The notes: a model not told the origin generated them from the letters alone. Shown: positions 25,508-34,833, counted from the first letter of the stretch. The stretch: DNA of 64,000 nt from DATLSM01 sp049585815 (GCA_049585815.1 JBAVAR010000054.1:62001-126000); one strand, 5' to 3'. Made by a program: numbers and translations.

Positions 25508-26134
25508 ATGGAGGCTCACAATCGCACCGAGAAACTGGCGGCCTCGCCCCAACTCTTTGAGAGCAATTTCCTCAACTTCTTCTCCCGCGTGCACCCGGCG
25601 ATCCCGGCGATCATCTTCATACCCGTGGTCGTGGCGATGGAGTGGCTGGGTGCCGAACAGGGGTACGCCGTCTGGCAACTGGCGCTGCTCAGCCTGGGCG
25701 GCGTCGGCATCTGGACCTTGACCGAGTACTGGTTGCACCGACTCCTCTTCCACTGGGAGCCTGACAACGTCTTCGGCCGCAGGATGCACTTCATCATCCA
25801 TGGCATCCACCATGACCACCCCAACGACAAGCTGCGGCTGGTTATGCCTCCGGCGGTGGCGATCCCGCTGGCGATTCTCTTCTATTTTGGCTTCACGCTC
25901 GCGTTCGGGACGCCGGCCGCATATCCGCTTTTCGGTGGGTTCATCGGCGGCTACCTGGTCTATGACTACACGCACTACTACGTCCACCATTTCGTGCCAA
26001 AGTCGGATCTCGCAAAGCAACTACGCGAGCAGCACATGCGTCACCACTTCCAAGATCACCGCTACGGTTTCGGCGTCTCCTCTCCACTTTGGGACGTCGT
26101 CTTCCGCACTTTGCCGCGTAGACGCCGTCCCTAG
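25508..26134 (+). CDS. Fatty acid hydroxylase/sterol desaturase-superfamily membrane protein
   Basis: The 208-aa protein has the histidine-box set of membrane diiron hydroxylases: EYWLHRLLFH, HFIIHGIHHDHPND, YVHHFVP and LREQHMRHHFQDHRYGFGVS. Four hydrophobic segments flank these. The arrangement matches fatty acid 2-hydroxylase (FA2H/Scs7)-type proteins that hydroxylate acyl chains of membrane lipids with O2; carotenoid hydroxylases are an alternative. The ATG at 25508 starts MEAHNRTEKLAAS; the frame upstream to 25346 overlaps the small Cys4 gene on the other strand and is not protein-like. Confidence 0.87.
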   Translation: MEAHNRTEKLAASPQLFESNFLNFFSRVHPAIPAIIFIPVVVAMEWLGAEQGYAVWQLALLSLGGVGIWTLTEYWLHRLLFHWEPDNVFGRRMHFIIHGIHHDHPNDKLRLVMPPAVAIPLAILFYFGFTLAFGTPAAYPLFGGFIGGYLVYDYTHYYVHHFVPKSDLAKQLREQHMRHHFQDHRYGFGVSSPLWDVVFRTLPRRRRP

Positions 26135-26297
26135 CCGCCCTACCAGGGCACCTCCGCAGCTCGGATCGTTCGCGCTTGCCGGTCACCCAACCGTCCGGCC
26201 GTGCACCGTCGCGCATTTGACTAAATGGGTACTCACTGTCACTGTGACTCTGCGACACTGTTCACCGAGCGGTAATCACTTACTGGAAAGGATGCAG

Positions 26298-26690
26298 ATG
26301 CCCACGACCAAAAACGTTCTTGACGAGGCTCGCTCTCTGGTTCAGAAGCGCCTCGCAGAGCTCGACGCCGAGCGAAAGCGTCTCGAGGGAGCGCTTGCCA
26401 ACCTCGGCGGCAAAGCGGTCGGCCGCCGCCCGGGCCGCCCGCGAGGCTCGGGTTCAAAAAAATCCGCAACCACAACCAAACCCGCCAGTCCCAGTCCCCG
26501 TCGTCGTCGTCGCCGCGGCGGCACCCGCGCTGATCAGGCGGTCGGCCTAATTGAGAAAAACCCCGGCATCAGTGCGTCACAGATCGCCAAATCGATGAAA
26601 ATTAAGCCCAACTACCTCTACCGGGTCCTTGGCGACCTCGAGAAAGAGGGAAGGGTGAAAAAGTCGGGCCGCCAGTACAGCGCCACTTAG
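26298..26690 (+). CDS. AT-hook plus winged-helix DNA-binding protein
   Basis: A ~130-aa protein in three parts: coiled-coil residues 7-36 (VLDEARSLVQKRLAELDAER), a basic linker with an AT-hook-like core (GRRPGRPRG, about 42-50) and a poly-Arg run (SPRRRRRRGGTR), then a winged helix (NPGISASQIAKSMKIKPNYL, YRVLGDLEKEGRVKKSGRQY). It probably binds DNA as a nucleoid-associated or regulatory factor. The ATG at 26298 has GGAAAGGA at proper spacing; the ATG at 26292 overlaps that purine run. A strong hairpin follows the stop. Confidence 0.78.
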   Translation: MPTTKNVLDEARSLVQKRLAELDAERKRLEGALANLGGKAVGRRPGRPRGSGSKKSATTTKPASPSPRRRRRRGGTRADQAVGLIEKNPGISASQIAKSMKIKPNYLYRVLGDLEKEGRVKKSGRQYSAT

Positions 26691-26710
26691 GCCAGCGGCA
26701 CAGTTGGGCA

Positions 26711-26735
26711 GGCCGGCCCCCCGGGGGGGCCGGCC
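26711..26735. terminator. Bidirectional terminator hairpin between convergent genes
   Basis: A 12-bp GC-only inverted repeat (GGCCGGCCCCCC at 26711-26722 against 26724-26735) lies between the stop codons of the winged-helix gene and mdh. The loop is minimal and only TTC follows, so it is a strong stem with a weak U-tract. Confidence 0.65.
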
Positions 26736-26748
26736 TTCACTGCTTGGA

Positions 26749-27735
26749 CTAGATCAGCCCCAGCCTGCCGACGGCCTCTCGCTCTTCGCGCAGCTCGGCC
26801 GCGGTTGCATCGATCCGCTCGCGGGAGAACTCAGGAACCTCTAGCCCCTCGACGATCTTCCACTCGCCCGCGGCGCAGGTGCAGGGATAGCCGCTGATAA
26901 TTCCCGCCTCCACACCGTAGGAGCCGTCGGCGGGCACCGACATCGAGACCCAATCTCCCTCGGGAGTTCCGAGTACCCAATCGTGGATGTGATCGATCGC
27001 CGCATTCGCCGCGGACGCCGCGCTCGACGCGCCCCGTGCGGCGATCACCTCGGCCCCGCGCTTGGCGACGCGCGGAATGAACTCACCAGCGATCCACGCC
27101 TCATCGTCGACCGCCTCCCAGGCGCTCTCACCATTCACCCTTGCGTTGACCAGGTCCGGATACTGAGTGATCGAGTGGTTGCCCCAGATCGCCATCCGGC
27201 TCACCGCGCTGACCGGCTGGCCGAGCTTGTTGGCAAGCTGTGAGATCGCCCGGTTGTGGTCAAGACGTGTCATCGCGGTGAATCGCTCTTGAGGCACGTC
27301 GGGAGCGTTGGACATCGCGATCAGGCAGTTGGTGTTCGCCGGGTTGCCGACCACCAGAACCCTGACATCGTCGGCGGCGGCGGCGTTGATCGCCTCACCC
27401 TGGGGCTTGAAGATCCCGCCGTTTGCCTCCAGTAGGTCAGATCGCTCCATACCGGGGCCGCGCGGACGAGCGCCGACCAGCAGCGCCACGCTGCAGCCGT
27501 CAAACGCCTGCTTCGGATCGTCGGAGATATCGACACGGTGAAGGAGCGGGAAGGCGCAGTCATCCAACTCCATCGCCGTCCCCTCCGCAGCCTTCACGGC
27601 ATCGGGGATCTCGAGCAGACTCAGCTCGACCGGTGTGTCGGGGCCGAGCATCGCTCCGCTGGCGATCCGAAACAGGATTGCGTAGCCGATCTGGCCGGCG
27701 GCGCCGGTGACGGTGACCTTGACGGGTGTGCTCAC
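26749..27735 (-). CDS. mdh: Malate dehydrogenase
   Basis: The 328-aa protein is a cytosolic-type (group 2) MDH: NAD-binding TVTGAAGQIGYAILFRIASG, substrate-loop region LLVGARPRGPGMERSDLLEA with its arginines, NPANTNCLIAM and catalytic His in MAIWGNHSITQYPD. It interconverts malate and oxaloacetate with NAD in the TCA cycle. GTG 27735 starts the gene, with GGAG about ten bases upstream. It lies 33 bp after icd on the same strand, so the two TCA genes form an operon. Confidence 0.95.
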   Translation of the reverse strand: MSTPVKVTVTGAAGQIGYAILFRIASGAMLGPDTPVELSLLEIPDAVKAAEGTAMELDDCAFPLLHRVDISDDPKQAFDGCSVALLVGARPRGPGMERSDLLEANGGIFKPQGEAINAAAADDVRVLVVGNPANTNCLIAMSNAPDVPQERFTAMTRLDHNRAISQLANKLGQPVSAVSRMAIWGNHSITQYPDLVNARVNGESAWEAVDDEAWIAGEFIPRVAKRGAEVIAARGASSAASAANAAIDHIHDWVLGTPEGDWVSMSVPADGSYGVEAGIISGYPCTCAAGEWKIVEGLEVPEFSRERIDATAAELREEREAVGRLGLI

Positions 27736-27768
27736 GGAATCGTTTCTCCTCGGATCGTGGTTTGGGCC

Positions 27769-28983
27769 CTATGCCATCGCCATTCGCAGGCCCTCGTCTA
27801 TTGAGGCAAGAAAATTCTGGGTCGTCTGGTACTCCTGCTCGGGGCCGATGAGGAGGGCCAAGTCCTTGGTCATCTTGCCGTTTTCGACCGTCTCGATACA
27901 GACCCGCTCGAGCGTCTCCGCGAAGTGAGAGACATCGGGGGTCTCATCGAGCCGTCCGCGCGCTGCAAGACCTCGAGTCCAGGCAAAGATCGAGGCGATC
28001 GGATTCGTCGAGGTCGGCCTGCCCTCCTGGTGCTGGCGGAAATGGCGGGTGACCGTGCCGTGCGCCGCCTCGGCCTCAACGGTCCTGCCATCGGCGCTCA
28101 TCAGCACGCTGGTCATCAGCCCGAGCGAGCCGAACCCCTGGGCGACGGTGTCTGACTGCACGTCGCCATCGTAGTTCTTGCACGCCCACACATATCCGCC
28201 TTCCCACTTCAGAGCCGCCGCGACCATGTCGTCGATCAGGCGGTGTTCGTAGGTCAGCCCCGCGACCTTGAAATCTGCCTCGAATTCAGCTGCGAACACC
28301 TCGGCGAAGATGTCCTTAAAACGACCGTCGTAACGCTTCAGGATGGTGTTCTTGGTCGATAGATAGACGGGGTAGCCGCGCTCAAGGCCATAGCGCATCG
28401 ATGCCCGGGCGAAATCGCGGATCGAGTTATCGAGGTTGTACATCGCCATCGCGACCCCGCCGCCGGGGAAGTCATAGACATCGAGCTCGATCGGATCCGA
28501 ACCGTCTTTGGGCGTGTAGGTGAGCGTCAGGGTCCCCTCCCCGCCCACCACCATGTCACTCGCCCTGTATTGATCGCCAAAGGCGTGGCGGCCGATCACA
28601 ATCGGTTTGGTCCATCCCGGCACCAGGCGCGGGACGTTGGCGATCACAATCGGCTCACGGAAAATGACCCCGCCGAGGATGTTGCGAATTGTCCCGTTGG
28701 GCGAGCGATACATCTCCTTCAGACCGAACTCCTCGACCCGCGCCTCATCGGGGGTGATCGTGGCGCACTTCACCCCGACCCCGTGCTCCTTGATCGCGTT
28801 GGCCGCTTCGACCGTGATCCTGTCCTCCGTCGCGTCCCGACTTTCGATCCCAAGATCGAAGTAGATCAACTCGACGTCAAGGTAGGGCAGGATGAGCTGC
28901 TCCTTGATGAAGGCCCAGATAATCCGGGTCATCTCGTCGCCGTCGAGCTCGACGACCGGCTTCTTCACCTTGATCTTGGCCAC
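27769..28983 (-). CDS. icd: NADP-dependent isocitrate dehydrogenase (eukaryote-like type)
   Basis: The 404-aa enzyme starts KPVVELDGDEMTRIIWAFIK and has TITPDEARVEEFGL, KEMYRSPNGTIRNILGG (isocitrate-binding Ser/Arg), TKPIVIGRHAFGDQYRASD, the metal-binding YDGDVQSDTVAQGFGSLGLM and the NADP loop AAHGTVTRHFRQHQ. This pattern belongs to subfamily II homodimeric IDH. It converts isocitrate to 2-oxoglutarate + CO2 + NADPH. Start is GTG 28983 (GTG-GCC-AAG). First gene of the icd-mdh operon. Confidence 0.95.
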   Translation of the reverse strand: MAKIKVKKPVVELDGDEMTRIIWAFIKEQLILPYLDVELIYFDLGIESRDATEDRITVEAANAIKEHGVGVKCATITPDEARVEEFGLKEMYRSPNGTIRNILGGVIFREPIVIANVPRLVPGWTKPIVIGRHAFGDQYRASDMVVGGEGTLTLTYTPKDGSDPIELDVYDFPGGGVAMAMYNLDNSIRDFARASMRYGLERGYPVYLSTKNTILKRYDGRFKDIFAEVFAAEFEADFKVAGLTYEHRLIDDMVAAALKWEGGYVWACKNYDGDVQSDTVAQGFGSLGLMTSVLMSADGRTVEAEAAHGTVTRHFRQHQEGRPTSTNPIASIFAWTRGLAARGRLDETPDVSHFAETLERVCIETVENGKMTKDLALLIGPEQEYQTTQNFLASIDEGLRMAMA

Positions 28984-29115
28984 CGAGGCGCCACCCTAGC
29001 GAGAGCGCGCCGCCACGTCCCCTCCGGTGGGCCCAGAGCGTTTGGCGAGCGCCCGATCGCGGGTGAGGGTGCTCCCGCTTGGGACCCTCGACTCCGAAGT
29101 GCGAGAATCGGGGTG

Positions 29116-30780
29116 ATGGCAACCGCCGAGCACCCGACCACGAGCACGCACGAGGTCTTCAACCAACCGCCGCCGCTGGAGGACTACAACCCCTTCGATG
29201 CTGATCGTCCGCTGGTGGAGGCATTGCGGCGCGAGGGCGGTGGCTGGGCCGAGGACCGCACCAGGGAGCTGGCGGCGATCTGCGGTTCTCACCAGACAAT
29301 CCGCTGGGGCTTTGAGGCGAACGAGAAGAAGCCGATCCTGCGCACCCACGACCGCTATGGGCACAGAATTGATGAGGTCGAGTTCGACAGCTCCTGGCAT
29401 GAACTGATGCGGATCGGTGTAAGCAGCGGGCTGCACGCGATGCCATGGCGCGAGCCCGGTCCCGGCGCCAACGTCGCCCGGGCTGCGATGTTCAGCCAGC
29501 TGATGCAGGCCGAGAGCGGGGTCGGCTGCCCGATCTCGATGACCTACTCGGCGATCCCGGCTCTGCGAAAGCAAGCCGAGCTGGCCGAGGTCTGGGAGCC
29601 CCGCTTCCTTTCGCTGGATTACGACGAGGCCTCCGCCCCGGCCGCGCACAAGCGTGGCTCGCTCTGTGGAATGGCGATGACCGAGAAGCAGGGCGGCTCG
29701 GACGTGCGCGCCAATACCACGGTCGCCCGGCCGCTCAATGGCGGCGGCCCGGGCGCCGAGTATGAGGTCGTCGGCCACAAGTGGTTCTGCTCGGCGCCGA
29801 TGTGTGACGCCTTCCTCGTCCTCGCCCAGACCGATTCCGGGATCTCCTGCTTCCTGATGCCCCGCTGGACCCCTGACGGCGAGCGCAACAACTTCCACAT
29901 CCAGCGGCTCAAGGACAAGTTGGGCAACCGCTCCAACGCCTCGAGCGAGGTCGAGTTCCGCGGCGCCTGGGCGCAGATGGTCGGCGAGGAGGGTCGCGGC
30001 GTCCCGACGATCATCGAGATGGTCAACCACACCCGGCTCGACTGCGTGATCGGTGCCGCCTCCGGCTACCGCGCCGGGGTCGTGCAGGCCCTGCATCACG
30101 CCGCCCACCGCTCCACCTTCGGCGCCAGGCTGATCGACCAGCCCCTGATGCAGAACGTGCTGGCGGACCTCTGTGTGGACTCGGAGGCCGCAACCGTCGC
30201 CGCGATGCGACTGGCGCGCAGCTACGACGAGGTTGCCGCGGGCGAGGAGGGGGCCGTCGAGTTCCGTCGCCTGGCCAATCCCGTCTTGAAGTACTGGCTC
30301 TGCAAGCGCGCTCCCGCGCACGCGGTCGAGTGCCTGGAGTGTCTCGGCGGCAACGGCTACGTCGAGGACTCAGGCATGCCGCGCCTCTTCCGCGAGAGCC
30401 CGCTCGCCTCGATCTGGGAGGGGTCGGGCAACGTCCAGTGCCTAGATGTGCTGCGAGCCATGGTCAAGAACCCGGCGTCAGTGGAGGCCTTTTTCAACGA
30501 AGTGATGCAGGCGACCGGTGCCGAACCGAAACTCGATGCCTACGTAAGTTCCCTGCGCGATGAGATCCCCGGCGACATCGACACGATTCAGCACCGCGCC
30601 CGCCGCATCGTCGAGGCGATGGCAATCGCCCTCCAAGCCTCGCTGTTGATCCGCTACGGCGATGAGGCGGTCGCCGACGCGTTCTGTGCATCCCGCCTCT
30701 GCGGCGAGTGGGGGCACGCCTACGGCACCCTCCCGGCCGGCGCGGATTTCACCAGCATCATCGCCCGCCACCGCCCGTAG
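29116..30780 (+). CDS. AidB-like acyl-CoA dehydrogenase
   Basis: The 554-aa flavoprotein resembles AidB: N-terminal HEVFNQPPPLEDYNPFDADR, signature CGMAMTEKQGGSDVRANTT, KWFCSAPMCDAFLVLAQTD, RLKDKLGNRSNASSEVEF and the catalytic-base region LECLGGNGYVEDSGMPRLFR. The length is close to E. coli AidB (541 aa) and larger than the usual ~380-400-aa acyl-CoA dehydrogenase. AidB binds FAD and DNA and is linked to alkylation damage; isovaleryl-CoA dehydrogenase activity is weak. The ATG at 29116 is used; longer in-frame extensions run antisense to icd. Its last 23 bases overlap the convergent M50 gene. Confidence 0.86.
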   Translation: MATAEHPTTSTHEVFNQPPPLEDYNPFDADRPLVEALRREGGGWAEDRTRELAAICGSHQTIRWGFEANEKKPILRTHDRYGHRIDEVEFDSSWHELMRIGVSSGLHAMPWREPGPGANVARAAMFSQLMQAESGVGCPISMTYSAIPALRKQAELAEVWEPRFLSLDYDEASAPAAHKRGSLCGMAMTEKQGGSDVRANTTVARPLNGGGPGAEYEVVGHKWFCSAPMCDAFLVLAQTDSGISCFLMPRWTPDGERNNFHIQRLKDKLGNRSNASSEVEFRGAWAQMVGEEGRGVPTIIEMVNHTRLDCVIGAASGYRAGVVQALHHAAHRSTFGARLIDQPLMQNVLADLCVDSEAATVAAMRLARSYDEVAAGEEGAVEFRRLANPVLKYWLCKRAPAHAVECLECLGGNGYVEDSGMPRLFRESPLASIWEGSGNVQCLDVLRAMVKNPASVEAFFNEVMQATGAEPKLDAYVSSLRDEIPGDIDTIQHRARRIVEAMAIALQASLLIRYGDEAVADAFCASRLCGEWGHAYGTLPAGADFTSIIARHRP

Positions 30781-31945
30781 CGGCCTCCCTCAGTGCCCGC
30801 CCGACCTGCTCGGCGGTGATCACCCCGGCGAGCCGGCCCTCGGCGTCAACCGCCATCAGGGCGCCGAAGCGGCGCAGGTTCTGATTGGCCAGAAGCGAGT
30901 CAAGCGGAGCGTCCTCGCTGACGTGGAGCGATCCCCGGTCGCGCTCGAGCAGTTCTGAGACCAGGGAGGTGGCGCGTGAAACCTCGGGGACCTCGTCGGC
31001 CTGGTCGCGCTCCAGCAGGCCGAGAAAGCGGTGGGCGGCATCGACGACCGGAAACCAGGGCCAGCGGTAGCGCAGGAAATACTCGTCGAGCGCCTGCTCG
31101 ACGCTGAGCTCTCCCGGGATCGCCACCGGCTCTCGGTCCATCACGTCGGCGACACGCATATCCCCAATCCGACTGGAGATCGCCGTCTGCATCGCCGCCC
31201 CCCGCGCCGAGCCATTGATCACCATCCCGATCAAGATCAGCCAGATCCCCCAGAACAAGCCGAGTTCCCCCTGGGTGGCCACCATCAGCAGGCCGCCGCC
31301 GATGAACAGGTAACCGAAGGCCCGCCCGAGCGAGGCCGCGAAGCGGGTGGCGGAGCTACGCTCGCCGGTCCGCCACCAGACCAGAGCCCGCACCACCCGA
31401 CCGCCATCCATCGGGAAGGCGGGAAGCAGGTTGAAGGCCAGAACGATGAAGTTGATCGAGGCGAGCCAGGCGATCATCGCCAGCACCCCCGAGGTCCCCG
31501 AGTTTGACTCGACCAGCATCGCCTTCTCGAACTGATGTGGGCCGGCCGCGGCGAGTCCGATCGCCGCGAGGATCACGACGATTGCCAGGGTCACCAGCGG
31601 CCCCGCGATCGCCACCTTGAACTCCGTCGCCGGGCTGTCGGTTTCCCGGTCCATCCTCGCCATCCCGCCGAAGATCCACAGCTGAATGCTGGAGATGCCG
31701 ATCCCGTTGCGTTCCGCGACCACCGCATGGCCCAGCTCGTGCAGGACGATCGAGCCAAAGAAGCCGATCGCGCTGGCCACGGCGAGCGCGAACGGCGCCG
31801 TGGAGGAACCGGACTGCCCGAGCACGTTTGCATAGAACTGCGACAGCCAAAAGATCACCAGGAAGAGGACGAGGAACCAGGACCAGTCGACCGCGATCCT
31901 GATCCCGCGGACGTGGAAGAGGGTGATCGAGCCGCCACCGAACAT
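30758..31945 (-). CDS. Site-2 protease family (M50) membrane metalloprotease with CBS domains
   Basis: The 395-aa protein has SFIV-type intramembrane protease features: first helix WSWFLVLFLVIFWLSQFY, zinc motif FFGSIVLHELGHAVVAERNG, and the second motif FNLLPAFPMDGGRVVRALVW with Asp ligand. Two CBS modules follow (MRVADVMDREPVAIPGEL and ALMAVDAEGRLAGVITAEQV). It probably cleaves membrane-embedded anti-sigma or signal proteins, with the CBS pair sensing a nucleotide. The ATG at 31945 is only six bases from the divergent sdhA start, so its promoter must lie within sdhA or its own leader. Confidence 0.9.
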   Translation of the reverse strand: MFGGGSITLFHVRGIRIAVDWSWFLVLFLVIFWLSQFYANVLGQSGSSTAPFALAVASAIGFFGSIVLHELGHAVVAERNGIGISSIQLWIFGGMARMDRETDSPATEFKVAIAGPLVTLAIVVILAAIGLAAAGPHQFEKAMLVESNSGTSGVLAMIAWLASINFIVLAFNLLPAFPMDGGRVVRALVWWRTGERSSATRFAASLGRAFGYLFIGGGLLMVATQGELGLFWGIWLILIGMVINGSARGAAMQTAISSRIGDMRVADVMDREPVAIPGELSVEQALDEYFLRYRWPWFPVVDAAHRFLGLLERDQADEVPEVSRATSLVSELLERDRGSLHVSEDAPLDSLLANQNLRRFGALMAVDAEGRLAGVITAEQVGRALREAATGGGGR

Positions 31946-31951
31946 CTCTCA

Positions 31952-33703
31952 ATGGTAAGCGTCTTCGAAAATCCGACCGCGGCGTCGGATTTCCTCGCTA
32001 TAGCATCCGCGCCCGTGCCCACTCATGACGTACTGGTGATCGGCGCCGGCCTGGCCGGCCAGCGAGCTGCCCTCGCCGCCGCCGAGCAGGGGGTCTCGGT
32101 CGGAATCCTCAGCAAGGTCCATCCGGTGCGCTCGCACTCCAACGCGGCCCAGGGCGGGATCAACGCGGCGCTCAATCCCGGCGATTCGTGGGAGTCGCAC
32201 GCCTTCGACACGATCAAGGGCTCCGATTACCTCGGCGATCAGGACGCAATCGAGATCATGTGCCGCGAGGCGCCGGAGGAGATCCTCCACCTCGAGCACC
32301 TCGGTGTCACCTTCCACCGCAATGAGGAGGGAAAGCTCGGCACCCGCGCCTTCGGCGGCGCCTCCGCGGCCCGCACCTACTACGTCGCTGATATCACCGG
32401 CCAGGCGATCATGCACGTGCTCTATGAGCAGCTGATGAAGCACTCCGAGCAGGTGGCCCGCTATGAGGAGTGGTTCTGCACGGCGCTGGCGATGGACGAG
32501 CAGGGCGAGTGCTGCGGGGTGGTAACTCGCAACATCGCCGACGGCTCGATGGAGCTGTTCCAGGCCAAGGCGGTGGTCCTCGCCTGCGGCGGCAACGGCC
32601 AGGTCTGGAAACCGACAACCAATGCACTGATCTGTACCGGCGACGGGATCGCGATGGCCTACCGAGTCGGGGCGAAGCTGATGGACATGGAGATGATCCA
32701 GTACCACCCGACGACGCTGGCAGGCAAGGGGTTCCTGATCACCGAGGGGGCCCGCGGCGAGGGCGCCCATCTGCTCAACGCAAAGGGCGAGCGGTTCATG
32801 GAGCGCTACGCGCCGAACAAGATGGAGCTGGCATCGCGCGATGTCGTCTCCCGCGCCGAGCAGACCGAGATCAATGAGGGCCGCGGCTTTCCCGACGGCA
32901 CGGTTGCCCTTGACATCACGGTGGTGCCAAAGAAGCGGGTGCATGAGGCGCTGCGGGAGATCGTTCTGGTTGGCCGCGATTTCGCCGGCGTCGACATCAC
33001 CCGCGAACCGATCCACATCAAGCCGGGCAACCACTACACGATGGGCGGGGTAAAGACCGACGTCGACGGCCGCACCGACATTCCCGGTCTATATGCCGCC
33101 GGCGAGACGGCCTGCGTCTCGGTCCACGGCGGCAATCGCCTCGGAGCCAACTCGCTGCTCGACACGCTGATCTTCGGTCGCCGATCCGGCGTCGACGCCG
33201 CCGCCCGGGCCAAACGAGTCGACGGTTCGCGCCCCTCCAAGCAGGTGCTCGAGACCGAGGAGGCGGCCATCGCGGCGATCTCCTCTCGGGAGAAGGGCTC
33301 GGGCCGGCGGGTCTCGGAGATCAAGCTCGAGCTGGGGGAAACGATGGACGCCAAGGTCGCCGTCTTCCGCGAGGAGGCGAGCATCCAGGAGGCACTGGAG
33401 ATCGTGCGCAGGCTCAAAGAGGAGGCGGGTTCCGCGTACATCGACGACCGCAGCCGCGTCTTCAACCAGGACATCCTGGCGGCGATCGAGCTGGGCTACA
33501 TGCTTGACAACGCCGAGTGCACCTGCGTCGGTGCCTTGGAGCGCCGGGAGAGCCGTGGTGCCCAATACCGCACCGACTTCCCCGAGCGAAACGACGAGGA
33601 GTGGCTCAAGCACATCGACCTCCAGCTCGGCGACCAGGGGCCGGAGATCTCATACTCAGAGGTGACCATTACAAAGTGGGAGCCTCAGGAGAGGACTTAC
33701 TGA
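31952..33703 (+). CDS. sdhA: Succinate dehydrogenase/fumarate reductase flavoprotein subunit
   Basis: The 583-aa flavoprotein has the FAD-binding DVLVIGAGLAGQRAALAAAE, the covalent-FAD His region SKVHPVRSHSNAAQGGINAA, the substrate motif YHPTTLAGKGFLITEGARGE, NHYTMGGVKTDVDGRTDIPG and SVHGGNRLGANSLLDTL. It oxidises succinate to fumarate on the cytoplasmic face; no twin-arginine signal is seen. The ATG at 31952 is used; longer in-frame starts are antisense to the M50 gene. Its stop overlaps the sdhB ATG (TGATG), so translation is coupled. Confidence 0.94.
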   Translation: MVSVFENPTAASDFLAIASAPVPTHDVLVIGAGLAGQRAALAAAEQGVSVGILSKVHPVRSHSNAAQGGINAALNPGDSWESHAFDTIKGSDYLGDQDAIEIMCREAPEEILHLEHLGVTFHRNEEGKLGTRAFGGASAARTYYVADITGQAIMHVLYEQLMKHSEQVARYEEWFCTALAMDEQGECCGVVTRNIADGSMELFQAKAVVLACGGNGQVWKPTTNALICTGDGIAMAYRVGAKLMDMEMIQYHPTTLAGKGFLITEGARGEGAHLLNAKGERFMERYAPNKMELASRDVVSRAEQTEINEGRGFPDGTVALDITVVPKKRVHEALREIVLVGRDFAGVDITREPIHIKPGNHYTMGGVKTDVDGRTDIPGLYAAGETACVSVHGGNRLGANSLLDTLIFGRRSGVDAAARAKRVDGSRPSKQVLETEEAAIAAISSREKGSGRRVSEIKLELGETMDAKVAVFREEASIQEALEIVRRLKEEAGSAYIDDRSRVFNQDILAAIELGYMLDNAECTCVGALERRESRGAQYRTDFPERNDEEWLKHIDLQLGDQGPEISYSEVTITKWEPQERTY

Positions 33704-34833
33704 TGGCGCAGTACACGCTTAAGGTTCGCCGGTACCAGCCAGAGAGCGGTGAGGGGGCCTACTGGGAGGAGTTCAAGGTCGAGCTCGATCCCTCGCTCTC
33801 GGTCCTCGACGGGCTGCTCCAGGTAAAAGACCGAGAGGACGGCTCGCTCTCGGTGCGCTGCTCCTGCCGCGCCGCGATCTGCGGTTCCTGCGGGATGAAG
33901 ATCAACGGCCAGTCCGGCCTCGGCTGCAAGACCCAGATCGGCGAGGCACAGGAGCTCGCCAAAAAGAAGGCAAGCGTCGGCAGCGGTGAGGGCACGATCG
34001 TGGTTGAGCCGATGGGGAATATGCCGGTCATAAAGGACCTGATCACCGACATGGAGTCGACGCACTGGACCAAGATTCGCCGCGTCACTCCCTGGCTGCT
34101 ACCGCACGGAGCACCGCCCCAACGCGAGTACATCGTCGAGCCCGAATCGATGATCGACATCACCCAGTCGATGGCCTGCATCCAGTGCGGCGCCTGCGTC
34201 TCCTCCTGCCTCTCGATGGAAGCAGACCCCGACTTCATCGGCCCCGCCGCTCTGGCCAAGGCCTATCGCTTCGTTGGCGACCCCCGCGACGCCGAGACCG
34301 TCGAGCGCCTCCACGACCTGGCCGAGGACCCACACGGGATCTATGACTGCACCCACTGCTTCAGCTGCATCGATGCCTGCCCCAAGGGCGTCGCCCCGAT
34401 GGACCAGATCATGCGCCTGCGCCGACGGGCAGGCGAGGAGGGGATCGAGGATCCAAATAGCGGCCACGATCACGAGATGGCCTTCGTCAAGATCATCGAA
34501 AAGAAGGGGACCCTCGACGAGTCCATGCTGCTGCAGGAGTCATTCGCGCCGGGGGCGAAGGGCAAGCTGAAACCGACAAAACGGGCGATCCGAGAAATGA
34601 TCGCCTCCTTGCCGACCGCGATTCGCGGTATCCGCACCGGCAAGATGCGCTCGCTGCCGAAGCTGATCCCCGGGATGCACCCGAAGCTACCCGGCGGCGC
34701 CCAGGATGAGGTCAGGACGATCTACAAGCACTCCGAGCAGCACAACGTCGAACTGAACCTGTATATCCGGGGCGAGGAGAGCGATGATGCCCAGCCCGAT
34801 GGCAGCGCTGCCGAGGAGGTCGCAAATGGCTGA
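33703..34833 (+). CDS. sdhB: Succinate dehydrogenase iron-sulfur subunit, long form with extra Cys
   Basis: The 376-aa protein has the plant-ferredoxin [2Fe-2S] block (CSCRAAICGSCGMKINGQ), a [4Fe-4S] block (CIQCGACVSSC) and a third block DCTHCFSCIDACPKGVAPMD. The third block has the full C-x2-C-x2-C-x3-CP spacing, as in type-E enzymes that can carry a second [4Fe-4S] instead of [3Fe-4S]. Some 140 residues follow the third cluster, more than in classical SdhB (~240 aa total). AGGAGAGG precedes the ATG. Electrons pass from SdhA through this subunit to the CCG protein encoded next. Confidence 0.93.
   Translation: MAQYTLKVRRYQPESGEGAYWEEFKVELDPSLSVLDGLLQVKDREDGSLSVRCSCRAAICGSCGMKINGQSGLGCKTQIGEAQELAKKKASVGSGEGTIVVEPMGNMPVIKDLITDMESTHWTKIRRVTPWLLPHGAPPQREYIVEPESMIDITQSMACIQCGACVSSCLSMEADPDFIGPAALAKAYRFVGDPRDAETVERLHDLAEDPHGIYDCTHCFSCIDACPKGVAPMDQIMRLRRRAGEEGIEDPNSGHDHEMAFVKIIEKKGTLDESMLLQESFAPGAKGKLKPTKRAIREMIASLPTAIRGIRTGKMRSLPKLIPGMHPKLPGGAQDEVRTIYKHSEQHNVELNLYIRGEESDDAQPDGSAAEEVANG

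Noticed and set aside
28996..30321. 441-aa minus-strand ORF inside the acyl-CoA dehydrogenase gene
   Set aside because: Antisense shadow of a high-GC gene; composition is His/Val/Asp-rich with no motif.
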